A stretch of DNA of 64,000 bases, taken from positions 76,941-140,940 of the forward strand of contig CAKPKF010000001.1 in assembly GCA_934167175.1 (NCBI GenBank), written 5' to 3'. The DNA is from an uncultured Clostridia bacterium (GTDB taxonomy: Bacteria; Bacillota; Clostridia; TANB77; CAG-508). Positions 29,936 to 38,531 of this stretch are shown here, one piece after another (position 1 is the stretch's first letter; each line of letters starts with the position of its first letter). A model generated the notes under the pieces. That model saw only the letters and a program-made list of their open reading frames with translations, did no database searches and was not told the origin of the DNA. The position numbers and the translations under genes are program-made.

Positions 29936-30634
29936 ATGGGATTTTTTAAAAAACTATTTTTTATTTTATTAATTGCTCTAGTTATTGGAATAAATTTTGT
30001 AGTAATTTCAGGATATCTTATGTACGAAAAAGCTATTAATAAAACAAGCTTATCAGAAAAAGTAAAAACTATTATGGATAACGAAAAATATGTTACATTA
30101 GATAATGTTTCAGAGGACTTTAAAAATGCAATTGTATCAATCGAAGACCATAGATTTTATGATCATGATGGAATTGATATGATTGGTATTGGGAGAGCTA
30201 TTTTAGCAAATATTAAAGCACGAAATCCATCTTATCAAGGTGGAAGCACCATAACTCAACAAGTGTGCAAAAATATGTATCTTACACAAGAAAAACAATT
30301 CACACGTAAAATAGCAGAAGCTTTTCTTGCTTTTGATTTAGAAAATTCTTATTCTAAAGCAGATATTCTTGAAATATATATTAACACAATTTATTTTGGC
30401 AATGGTTATTACGGAATTCAAGAAGCTAGTATGGGATATTATAATAAATCTCCTAAAGACTTAGATTTAAATGAATCATCGTTATTAGCAGGAATTCCAA
30501 ATGCCCCTAGTGCATATTCTCCTACTAAAAATAAAAAACTAGCAACTGAAAGGCAGAAAAAAGTATTAGAAGCTATGGTGAAATATAATTATATTTCACA
30601 AGAACAAATGGATGAAATAACAAATAAAAAGTAA
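29936..30634 (+). CDS. Monofunctional GT51 peptidoglycan transglycosylase
   Basis: A 232-aa protein: an N-terminal membrane helix (residues 5-27) and one GT51 domain. The catalytic Glu is Glu70 in VSIEDHRFYDHDGID; further motifs are GGSTITQQVCKNMYLTQE, RKIAEAFLAF and EIYINTIYFGNGYYGIQEAS. There is no transpeptidase domain, so it is MtgA/SgtB-like and polymerises lipid II glycan strands. SD GAGGTG. Probably co-transcribed with mgtA. Confidence 0.92.
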   Translation: MGFFKKLFFILLIALVIGINFVVISGYLMYEKAINKTSLSEKVKTIMDNEKYVTLDNVSEDFKNAIVSIEDHRFYDHDGIDMIGIGRAILANIKARNPSYQGGSTITQQVCKNMYLTQEKQFTRKIAEAFLAFDLENSYSKADILEIYINTIYFGNGYYGIQEASMGYYNKSPKDLDLNESSLLAGIPNAPSAYSPTKNKKLATERQKKVLEAMVKYNYISQEQMDEITNKK

Positions 30635-30658
30635 CATTTTAGCAATTTATTTTACAAG

Positions 30659-30678
30659 TTATCCACATGTTTTCCACA
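30659..30678. promoter_or_regulatory. Two adjacent DnaA-box-like sites
   Basis: TTATCCACA (30659-30667, exact consensus) and TTTTCCACA (30670-30678) are separated by 2 nt, between the transglycosylase stop and its terminator. It could bind DnaA as an accessory locus or be chance. Confidence 0.4.
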
Positions 30679-30683
30679 ATTAT

Positions 30684-30722
30684 AAAGCGAACTATATTAA
30701 TAATTTATAGTTCGCTTTTTTA
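30684..30722 (+). terminator. Terminator after the transglycosylase gene
   Basis: A 13-bp stem AAAGCGAACTATA / TATAGTTCGCTTT followed by a T-run. Convergent with the ABC solute-binding protein gene. Confidence 0.88.
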
Positions 30723-30737
30723 TATACTTATGCTTTA

Positions 30738-31748
30738 TTATTTATTTACATCATTAGCAAATTTATTGTTTACTACTTCATCATATGGTACTTTTTGCTT
30801 CAATTCTCCTGCTTCTGTCATCACTGTTTGAAGTAACTCAAAATCACTCTGTTTTAAAACTGGATTTTCATTCCAAACATCAATATCTTTATATCTCTGA
30901 ATAACTATTTCTAATAATTCTAGATTAGTATCTGGAAAAAACTCTATTATGTTTTCTGCTATTTCTTTTGCTGTATGACTTTTTACCCATTGCTGTCCTT
31001 CATATATTGCATCTGTAAACCCTTGTATAAGATCTTGATTTTTATTTATATAACTTTTTTTAGCAAAATAAGTAGTATATGGTATTTCCCCAGCTTCTTC
31101 ACCAACAGAAGCAACAATGTAACCTTTATGAGCCTTTTCTGTTAGCGATGCTGTTGGTTCAAATAATGTAACATATTGAGCATTTCCTCCCGTAAAAGCT
31201 CCTGCCATTAAATCAAATTTTATGCTGTCATCCAATACCAGATCTTTTTTTGGATCTAATCCATTCTTTTTTAAAACATACTCCAATGTCATATAAGGCA
31301 CTCCGCCTTTTCTGCCAGGTATTATTGTTGTATTTTTTAAATTTTTCCAATCAAAATTGTTCTGTTTCGTTTTACTAACTAAAAAAGAACCGTCCCTTTT
31401 AGTTAATTGTGCAAACACTTGAGTATAATCTTCTTTTCCCTCATTATAAACATAAATAGATGCTTCAGGTCCTGCAAATCCTATATCACATTGATTTGTT
31501 AATACTGATGTCATAACTTTATCTGCACCTTGCCCGGTTGTTAATTCTATTTTTATATTTCTTTTTTCAAAAAACTCTTTCTTAATTGCTATATATTGTG
31601 GTGCATAAAATACAGAACGTGTAACTTCATTTACTTTAACATCTCTCATATATGATGTTGATTGTTTTTGACTTTTTAATTTTATCGAAACAGCCGTTAT
31701 TGCTATTATTAGAAAAATCATTAATGTTAAAAAAATATATTTTTTCAA
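30738..31748 (-). CDS. ABC transporter solute-binding protein (NitT/TauT family)
   Basis: A 336-aa extracellular binding protein of the NMT1/THI5-SsuA type, anchored by an N-terminal hydrophobic segment (residues 4-22; no lipobox Cys). TTG start with SD GAGAGG. Family-typical stretches: RSVFYAPQYIAIKKEFFEKR, CDIGFAGPEASIYVYNEG, IPGRKGGVPYMTLEYVLKK and GGNAQYVTLFEPTASL. Ligands in this family are sulfonates, nitrate, thiamine precursors and similar small molecules; none can be assigned here. Last gene of the operon ATPase-permease-binding protein. Confidence 0.88.
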   Translation of the reverse strand: MKKYIFLTLMIFLIIAITAVSIKLKSQKQSTSYMRDVKVNEVTRSVFYAPQYIAIKKEFFEKRNIKIELTTGQGADKVMTSVLTNQCDIGFAGPEASIYVYNEGKEDYTQVFAQLTKRDGSFLVSKTKQNNFDWKNLKNTTIIPGRKGGVPYMTLEYVLKKNGLDPKKDLVLDDSIKFDLMAGAFTGGNAQYVTLFEPTASLTEKAHKGYIVASVGEEAGEIPYTTYFAKKSYINKNQDLIQGFTDAIYEGQQWVKSHTAKEIAENIIEFFPDTNLELLEIVIQRYKDIDVWNENPVLKQSDFELLQTVMTEAGELKQKVPYDEVVNNKFANDVNK

Positions 31749-31780
31749 ATAATCCTCTCCCCTTTAATTTTACAAACATC

Positions 31781-32595
31781 TTATATAAATTTTTTTGATT
31801 TTAAGATAAATTTTTCAAGTATTATAACGCTTTCATACATGAATGCTGCCACTATAGCTAATATTATTACACTTGCCATTACTAAATCCAATTGAAATAC
31901 CTGCCCACCATATACAATTAAATATCCGTAATCCTGCTTTTGATACTAAAAACTCTCCTGATATTACTCCTACTAAAGATAATCCTATATTTATTTTTAA
32001 TGAATTTATAAATGTTGATATATTGGCAGGAATTATTATTTTCATTAATATTTGAATTTTTTTAGCTTTAAATGTCTTTGCCATTTTTATTTTCTCTTTA
32101 TCTGTATTTATAAAGCCATTCAATATCTCTAATATTGTTACAATCAATGATATTGATATTGCAACTACAATAATAGCTGGCATTCCAGCACCTACCCAAA
32201 TAATTATTACAGGACCGCAATGCTATTTTAGGTAAACTATTTAGAACTACTAAAAATGGTTCAGAAACCTTAGATAAAAATTTTGACCACCACAAAATTA
32301 TAGATATTAATATTCCTAATACTGTTCCTAATCCAAATCCAACAACTGTTTCAAAGCATGTTACACCAACGTGATATAGCAATCCATTTTGTGATAAATT
32401 CATAAACGTTTTTAAAATTCTCGAAGGTTGACTAGCTATAAAACTATCTATAATTCCTCTATTAGCTAACATTTCCCAACTTATTATAAAAATAATCAAT
32501 AATAATATTTGAACTATTATTACATTTCTTTTTTCTTTTTTTATTTTTTTTATATATTTTTTTCTCTCTTCAGAAATATTATTAGCCATGAACAT
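31781..32595 (-). CDS. ABC transporter permease (NitT/TauT), two +1 CGG shifts
   Basis: The BPD-type permease of the importer, readable only with two +1 shifts. Frame 0 (SD AAGGAG) runs through NSLPKIAL to CGG at 32217-32215. Skipping the C gives GPVIIIWVGAGMPAIIVVAI. This frame runs to a second CGG at 31928-31926, and skipping again gives GLGYLIVYGGQVFQLDLVM and a normal C-terminus, for a total of 270 aa. Both restored glycines fall in conserved permease positions. Two in-family indels at the same codon with otherwise perfect reading argue against random decay. Overlaps the ATPase stop by 14 nt. Confidence 0.87.
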
Positions 32596-33325
32596 CTAAC
32601 TCCTTCCATAATAAGTCATAATACTTACTAAATTTAGAGCTTTCACGACAATTTATTGGATTTCTTTTTTCTATATCAAAATCAATTTTATAAATTGATT
32701 TAACTTTGGCCGGTCTATGTGTCAATACTACTATTCTATCTGACATACTTATAGCTTCTGAAATGTCATGAGTCACCATTACTGCCGTTATTTTTTCATT
32801 TTTTAATATTTCATATACATCCTTTGTTACCATTATTCTTGTTTGGTAATCCAAAGCGGAAAAAGCTTCATCCAATAATAATATTTTAGGTTTTATAGCC
32901 AATGTTCTTATTAAAGCTACTCTTTGTCTCATTCCACCAGATAATTGATTTGGATACTTATCTTTAAACTCATATAATTTATACTTTTTTAGCAACTGAT
33001 TAACATATTTTTCATTTTCATCATTTTTTTTATGCATAATTTCTAAACCTAATATTACATTACTATATATATTTCTCCATTCTAATAAACTATCTTTTTG
33101 AAGCATATATCCAATCTCTCCATCACTATATATGCTTCCTGAGTCTTTTTCTTCTAAACCTGAAATAATTGATAATAAAGTAGATTTTCCACATCCGCTT
33201 GGACCTATAATACTTAAAAATTCACCTTCTTTTACACTAAAACTCACTTTGTTCAATGCCATAGTTTCTCCATTTTTGGCTTGGTACTTTTTTGAAACAT
33301 TCTCAACTTTTAATACACTTCTCAT
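32582..33325 (-). CDS. ABC transporter ATP-binding protein (SsuB/TauB-like)
   Basis: A 247-aa ATPase. Walker A GPSGCGKSTLLS, Q-loop MLQKDSLLEWRNI (typical of the SsuB/TauB/NrtCD group), signature LSGGMRQRVALIRTLA, Walker B PKILLLDEAFSALD and switch His in MVTHDISEAISMSD. Drives the importer with the downstream permease and binding protein. ATG start, SD AAGGAA. First gene of the operon; the leader carries no TPP or SAM riboswitch that I can recognise. Confidence 0.93.
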   Translation of the reverse strand: MRSVLKVENVSKKYQAKNGETMALNKVSFSVKEGEFLSIIGPSGCGKSTLLSIISGLEEKDSGSIYSDGEIGYMLQKDSLLEWRNIYSNVILGLEIMHKKNDENEKYVNQLLKKYKLYEFKDKYPNQLSGGMRQRVALIRTLAIKPKILLLDEAFSALDYQTRIMVTKDVYEILKNEKITAVMVTHDISEAISMSDRIVVLTHRPAKVKSIYKIDFDIEKRNPINCRESSKFSKYYDLLWKELDVHG

Positions 33326-33555
33326 TTTTCACATTCCTTTCTTAAGGCACAAACTATGTTAAAAAATTTTATTTTCACAATTAATTTTACCAATAAATGT
33401 ATCGTACTATATTATATTTTCATGTCGCTTATTAGGTTACATATTATATTTTCGTTTTTTATTTAAAATCTATTATTTGTTCATATATTTTTTATTTTTG
33501 TATATACTATATGTAGAAAAGTTTTTTAGATAATATATTTTTTTTAAGAAAAAAC

Positions 33556-33584
33556 TTGACACAATCTCTAAAACATATTATACT
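33556..33584 (+). promoter_or_regulatory. tRNA-fMet promoter
   Basis: TTGACA (33556-33561), a 17-nt spacer and TATACT (33579-33584), 20 nt upstream of the tRNA. Confidence 0.75.
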
Positions 33585-33603
33585 TATAGAGTAGTTTAAA
33601 TAT

Positions 33604-33679
<76 letters not shown>

Positions 33680-33684
33680 ACTCC

Positions 33685-33718
33685 AAATGACTGAAATTAT
33701 TATTTTTCAGTCATTTTT
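33685..33718 (+). terminator. Terminator of tRNA-fMet
   Basis: A 12-bp stem AAATGACTGAAA / TTTCAGTCATTT, with T-run. Confidence 0.88.
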
Positions 33719-33854
33719 TATTTTTAATTAATATTGAAAAATCTGATTAATCTATTTTTTCTCTTTTATATTAAAGTAAAAAATTCCAGTGGACAAATAT
33801 TTACTTCTTGGTATATAATTATTGTAGATTATTATTTGGAAAGAGAGTTGTTTT

Positions 33855-35171
33855 ATGCAAAATTCAAAAAATAGATATCTTCCTGATGTTTTTAAAGAAC
33901 TACAATCTAATCAACCTCAAAAAAAATCTAAAAGCATTAAAGAAGAAAATTTTTCTAAAATTGAATATCCTAAAAACAAAACAATAAAAATACCTGCATA
34001 TATTGTGTTTCTTATAGTATGTTTTATTTTTTCATTTGTATTATTTTGCACAAATACAATTTCTTCTGCTTCAGATGATAGAAATGGAGAAGATGAAAAT
34101 CAAGTTTTAACCACATATTTTGAACCTAATAACAATACTTTGGATATGCAAAATATTATAAATAATAATATTGAAATAGTTAGAAAAAAAGAAGTTGTAT
34201 ATGAAGAAAGAGAAATAAATTTTGAAACAGTTTATAACAATGATGCTAACTTACCAAAAGATGAACAAGTAACTACTAGAGAAGGCTCTTTAGGAAAAGA
34301 AAAGGTTAAAGCTGTTAAAATATATGAAAATGATACTTTCCTATCTGAAAATATTACTGAGAGAACTACTTTAGTTGAGCCTGTTGCCAAGTTAGTTTCT
34401 ATTGGTACTTCTACTTTCCTAGCAGATTATAAAATTCATATAGGCGACACATTATATGTAACCAAAAATACAAATTTATTAAAAGAAGCTAATTCTAATT
34501 CTTCTAAATTACTTAGTTTATCTGAATTGGATGATGTAAAATTAGTTGGATTAGATACTAATTTTTGCAAAGTTTCATTTAATGGCACAGAAGGTTTTAT
34601 AGATACTTCATCTATCACTTCTTATCATAAAAATCCAGAGTTTGCAGAAAAAAGTAGAATTACCAAAATAAGAAAAAATCTAGCTAAAAATATGGACTTA
34701 AGAAAACCAAGTGGCTTCACTTTAAATGACTTTGCAAAGGTTCTATCCAAAAATTCACTTGATAAAAACAAAGTTTTTGAAAATAACTATCAATCATTTT
34801 ATAATATAGAACAAAAATATAATATTAATGCTGTATTTTTAGCATCAGTTGCCATACATGAAAGTGGTTGGGGAACTTCCGTTATAAGTACCTCTAAACA
34901 TAATTTATTCGGTTATGGTTCTTTTGACAGAGACCCTTATAACTCTTCTTTCACTTTTAGTACTTATGGTGAATGTATAGAAACTGTTGCTAAAGTATTT
35001 ATAAAACATTATCTAAATCCACCTAATACACCTATATACGATAATGAAATAGCAAGTGGAAAATACTATAGTGAACCAACTTTACAAGGTGTTAATAGAA
35101 GATATTGTACAGATACCAATTGGTCTAACAAAGTTTTTACATATATGGAAAATTTATATAATAAACTATAA
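33855..35171 (+). CDS. Cell-wall glucosaminidase with G5 and SH3 domains
   Basis: A 438-aa exported protein. A cytoplasmic N-terminal 42 residues and a membrane helix (residues 46-68) lead to a G5-like domain (about 95-180, containing TREGSLGKEKVKAV) and an SH3b-like domain (195-255). The C-terminal glucosaminidase/FlgJ-type lysozyme domain has the catalytic Glu in VAIHESGWGTS and the tail GVNRRYCTDTNWSNKVFTYM. It should cleave the glycan backbone of peptidoglycan. SD AAAGAGAG. The following 278-aa gene begins 15 nt later and may be a partner. Confidence 0.9.
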   Translation: MQNSKNRYLPDVFKELQSNQPQKKSKSIKEENFSKIEYPKNKTIKIPAYIVFLIVCFIFSFVLFCTNTISSASDDRNGEDENQVLTTYFEPNNNTLDMQNIINNNIEIVRKKEVVYEEREINFETVYNNDANLPKDEQVTTREGSLGKEKVKAVKIYENDTFLSENITERTTLVEPVAKLVSIGTSTFLADYKIHIGDTLYVTKNTNLLKEANSNSSKLLSLSELDDVKLVGLDTNFCKVSFNGTEGFIDTSSITSYHKNPEFAEKSRITKIRKNLAKNMDLRKPSGFTLNDFAKVLSKNSLDKNKVFENNYQSFYNIEQKYNINAVFLASVAIHESGWGTSVISTSKHNLFGYGSFDRDPYNSSFTFSTYGECIETVAKVFIKHYLNPPNTPIYDNEIASGKYYSEPTLQGVNRRYCTDTNWSNKVFTYMENLYNKL

Positions 35172-35186
35172 TGAAAGGTGTTTATA

Positions 35187-36023
35187 ATGAAGAACAAAAG
35201 AAACAAGAAAAAGTTTTTTTCTATTATATTAATATTGATCGTTTTTATGTTAGCTTTTATATATTATAAATTTGTTTTTAATAGCATATATATTAAAAAT
35301 ACTTTTTCTAAACAGTTATCGGATTTTTATTCATATAATGAACATCCAATATTTAAGATATCCGATATATTATTATATAGCAGTGCAGATGCTGTTGATA
35401 ATACACAAGAACAAAATCTTCAAAATTTAACTATTTATCAGTTTACTGATATTTCTATAAAAATAGATAATACCAGTTACATAACATCTTTAACTGAGGA
35501 AAACACAATAGACAAACTTTGGATTGATGATATAAAAATAAATGTTAACTCTGATAATTGGACTCCTTCTTTATTATATAAAAGTCCTTTTGATTTTGGC
35601 AAATTTAAATTATTAGAACAACCTGAGAATAAAGATAAAATAAACTTCGAAATTTTAAATACTAATGAACAGAATCAAAATTCAGAATACTCTACACCTA
35701 AATTTTATACTGATTGTTCTAATCCAATTACTTTAGGATATTTGTGTAAGGATTCAGCAAATGTTTATGCCATATATGAAGATAGTAATAGAATATCTTT
35801 TTCTGGTAAAATTTTGAATGGAGCTGGAATTGAATTAAATAATCTTGCTTATACATTAAACTTTAGGATTAATTTAGTAAATAAATTAGGCGATACTTTT
35901 TTTTGCTATTTAAATTTATCTGATACATTTAATACTTCTAATAAAAATGAATTATATGATGGTCATGTATTAAAAGAAGAAAAGCCAGAAGGAAGCATTT
36001 ATAATTTTATACACCAATTATAA
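35187..36023 (+). CDS. Membrane-anchored protein of unknown function
   Basis: A 278-aa protein. Start at ATG 35187 (SD GAAAGG); the in-frame GTG at 35178 overlaps the SD. A Lys/Arg-rich N-terminus and one transmembrane helix (residues 11-29) precede a large extracellular part with an acidic, Asn-rich, beta-strand-like pattern. No Cys pairs or catalytic motif stand out. Close spacing to the glucosaminidase gene suggests a wall-associated accessory role. Confidence 0.7.
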   Translation: MKNKRNKKKFFSIILILIVFMLAFIYYKFVFNSIYIKNTFSKQLSDFYSYNEHPIFKISDILLYSSADAVDNTQEQNLQNLTIYQFTDISIKIDNTSYITSLTEENTIDKLWIDDIKINVNSDNWTPSLLYKSPFDFGKFKLLEQPENKDKINFEILNTNEQNQNSEYSTPKFYTDCSNPITLGYLCKDSANVYAIYEDSNRISFSGKILNGAGIELNNLAYTLNFRINLVNKLGDTFFCYLNLSDTFNTSNKNELYDGHVLKEEKPEGSIYNFIHQL

Positions 36024-36030
36024 AATTATT

Positions 36031-36092
36031 ATATCTTCTCTAAAAAAGAATGAAACTATATTTTTAATTCTTTTTAGAGAAGATATATTTTT
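36031..36092. terminator. Bidirectional terminator
   Basis: Long stem ATATCTTCTCTAAAAA... paired with ...AGAGAAGATAT, followed by ATTTTT; about 20 bp with one bulge. Between the convergent 278-aa gene and comEA. Confidence 0.8.
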
Positions 36093-36095
36093 ATG

Positions 36096-36756
36096 CTACT
36101 TCACACAAATGTTATTTTTTAAATTATTAAATTTCGATTCTCCTATTCCGTGGCACATTTTTAATTTCATCTATACTATTAAATCTTCCATTTTCTTCTC
36201 TATATTCTATTATTTTTAAAGCTGTCGATGGCCCTATACCTTGTAATCCCTCTAATTCTGTTTGTGTAGCTTTATTTATATTTACCATTATTTTATTTTC
36301 AGATTTGTTTTTTGAATCACTATTAGCAATTATATTTTCTCCGTTTCCATCTTGTATGTATTTTAATTCTTCTATATTATCTTTATCTTCTATGCTTGGT
36401 ATATAAATTTTTTGTCCATCTTCCACAACATAAGCAAAATTTACTTCTTTTGTGTATGCTTTTTCTGTTAAACCTCCAGCAGCCTCTATAACATCTATTA
36501 ACCTTGCGCCTTCTTTTATTTTTACTATTCCTTCTTTTTCTATTTCCCCTGTTATATGTATAATAATGTCATTATCTGGCTCACCATTATTCATGTTCTC
36601 TCCATTTATGTTACCTGCTATTTCATTGTTATATTCTATTTCCAATTCATCTGTATTAAAATTTATTTTTGAAAAAACATAATAGCCTATTAGAGTTATC
36701 ATGCTAGCTATAATTATAAAAATTGTTATTTTTTGCTTTATTGTTAATTTAATCAT
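36096..36756 (-). CDS. comEA: Competence protein ComEA, read through a +1 shift at CGG
   Basis: A DNA receptor for transformation. Membrane helix (residues 9-27), Asp/Glu/Asn-rich linker, SLBB domain (about 65-125, with GARLIDVIEAAGGLTEKAYT and DGQKIYIPS) and C-terminal double HhH (VNINKATQTELEGLQGIGPS). Frame 0 reaches CGG at 36150-36148 (codon 203) and would end after NRRIEI. Skipping the C gives the expected second HhH hairpin VPGIGESKFNNLKNNICVK and a stop at 36096, for 219 aa. The shift lies precisely inside the DNA-binding GIG loop. comEC is not nearby. Confidence 0.9.
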
Positions 36757-36865
36757 CTTATCACCTTTCCTTTATTTTTTATATCTTAAATACTAAAAAA
36801 AATATTGAAATTTGTCTAATTTTAGGATATATTATTAATAATATATTTAGAAAGAGGAATGCATA

Positions 36866-38167
36866 ATGAAATTCAGAAAAATATGTACTGTTATTATTTT
36901 TACATTAATTTTTAATTCTTTTATTTTTTCTAACACTGCATATGCAGACGAAAATTCTGTTAGTTTAAAAATTTATTCTCCATCTGCTCTTTTAATGGAT
37001 GCAAAAAGTGGGAAATTACTTTGTGAAAAAAACTCTAGTGAAAAAAGATATCCAGCAAGTACTACAAAAATGATGACTGCTATATTAGCTGTTGAAAATT
37101 GCGAACTTTCTGATGTTGCTACTGTTAGCTATAATGCTATATCTTCACTTCCTGCAGGATACACCACAGCTAATTTGCAACTTGGTGAAGAACTTACCAT
37201 AGAACAATTATTACATGTTTTATTAATTCCTTCAGCTAATGATGCAGCAATAGTTTTGGCAGAACATATCGCAGGTTCTACTGAAAGTTTTGCTTCCATG
37301 ATGAATACAAAAGCTGCTGAACTTGGATGTAAAAACACTCACTTTACTAACCCTAGTGGAGAACATGATGAAGATCATTATTCTACAGCATACGATTTGG
37401 CTTTAATTGGTAGATACGCTATGACAAAACCTATTATTAGAACAATAGTAACAACAACATCATATACTTTGCCTTCAACTAACAAATACGATAGAGTTGA
37501 TAGGTCTTTTACAACTACTAATGATTTAATTAAATACAATTCACGAGCTCGTGCTGATAATTATTATTATAAATATGCAAATGGAATAAAAACTGGATAC
37601 ACAAAATATGCCAAAAACTGTATTGTAGCTAGTGCAGAAAAAGATGGACTTGAATTTATTGTTGTTGTTCTTGGAGCTGAACAAACAGAAAATGGCTTAA
37701 GTGCTAGAGCATTAGATTGTAAGACTCTTTTTGACTATGCATTTAATACATATCACAATCAAAAAATTAAAGATAAAAACTCAGTTTTAAAGGATATTGA
37801 AATTCCGAATGCTACTAAAGCTACTAGACATTTAAATGCTTTAATTGCAGATGATATTTCAGTTCTTACTAAACAATCTAGTGAAGAATTAAAACTTTTA
37901 CCAGTAATATCAATTAATGAAAACCTAAAAGCACCTATCTCTAAAGGACAAGTTATTGGTAGTGTTACTTATTCGGTTGAGGATATAACATACACATCAG
38001 ATCTTATTGCAGAACATGATGTTGAAGTTTCTAATAACTCATATTTAAAAATATTTTTACTTGTGTTTGTTTTAATTTTATTATTTATAATTTTGAAACC
38101 AAAGAAATCAAAAAATAGAAAAAATAGAAAAAATAAAAAAGCTGTGAATATAACTAGATTTAGATAA
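36866..38167 (+). CDS. D-alanyl-D-alanine carboxypeptidase (DacF-like)
   Basis: A 433-aa class C low-molecular-weight PBP. Signal peptide (residues 1-27). SxxK at Ser65-Lys68 (PASTTKMMTAI), SxN in LIPSANDAAIVLAEH and KTG in GIKTGYTKYAKN. A C-terminal beta domain (about 290-385) is followed by a membrane helix (near 395-413) and a very basic Lys/Arg/Asn tail. It trims terminal D-Ala from peptidoglycan stems. SD AAAGAGG. DacF/DacB-type enzymes often act in sporulation; the assignment is by family only. Confidence 0.92.
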   Translation: MKFRKICTVIIFTLIFNSFIFSNTAYADENSVSLKIYSPSALLMDAKSGKLLCEKNSSEKRYPASTTKMMTAILAVENCELSDVATVSYNAISSLPAGYTTANLQLGEELTIEQLLHVLLIPSANDAAIVLAEHIAGSTESFASMMNTKAAELGCKNTHFTNPSGEHDEDHYSTAYDLALIGRYAMTKPIIRTIVTTTSYTLPSTNKYDRVDRSFTTTNDLIKYNSRARADNYYYKYANGIKTGYTKYAKNCIVASAEKDGLEFIVVVLGAEQTENGLSARALDCKTLFDYAFNTYHNQKIKDKNSVLKDIEIPNATKATRHLNALIADDISVLTKQSSEELKLLPVISINENLKAPISKGQVIGSVTYSVEDITYTSDLIAEHDVEVSNNSYLKIFLLVFVLILLFIILKPKKSKNRKNRKNKKAVNITRFR

Positions 38168-38205
38168 TAGATAAGAAGTAGTTTCCTACTTCTTATCTAT
38201 TTTTT
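38168..38205. terminator. Terminator after the carboxypeptidase gene
   Basis: A 14-bp stem TAGATAAGAAGTAG / CTACTTCTTATCTA with loop TTTC, followed by six T. It overlaps the rsfS stop region on the other strand. Confidence 0.88.
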
Positions 38206-38509
38206 CCCAAAGATCTTCTAAATTGTAATGCTCTCTTTCTTCTTCTGTAAAAATGTGAACTATAATGTCTGAATAATCCATTAAAATCCATGTTCCTGAA
38301 TTGTACCCTTCTATTTTTACTGGTTTAATTCCTTGTTTTTTTAAATTTTCTTCTATATTATCTGCCAAAGCTTTTATGTGTGTACTTGATGTTCCACTTG
38401 CTATTATAAAATAATCTGCTATAGTTGTTTTATCTTTTATATCAACTTTTTTTATATCTATGGCTTTTTTATCTTCTAACACTTTTATAATTTGTTCTAG
38501 TAAAATCAT
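38186..38509 (-). CDS. rsfS: Ribosomal silencing factor RsfS
   Basis: A 107-aa protein with the family pattern DKTTIADYFIIASGTSSTHI, ADNIEENLKKQG, EGYNSGTWILMDYSDIIVHI and FTEEEREHYNLEDLWE. It binds L14 and blocks 30S-50S joining in starvation. SD AGGAGGC. It follows the LCP ligase gene, as is frequent in Clostridia. Confidence 0.95.
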   Translation of the reverse strand: MILLEQIIKVLEDKKAIDIKKVDIKDKTTIADYFIIASGTSSTHIKALADNIEENLKKQGIKPVKIEGYNSGTWILMDYSDIIVHIFTEEEREHYNLEDLWEKIDKK

Positions 38510-38531
38510 TTTTATGCCTCCTAAATATTTA

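Noticed and set aside
33326..33480. TPP riboswitch upstream of the NitT/TauT importer
   Set aside because: No CUGAGA-type or other TPP core found on the minus strand.
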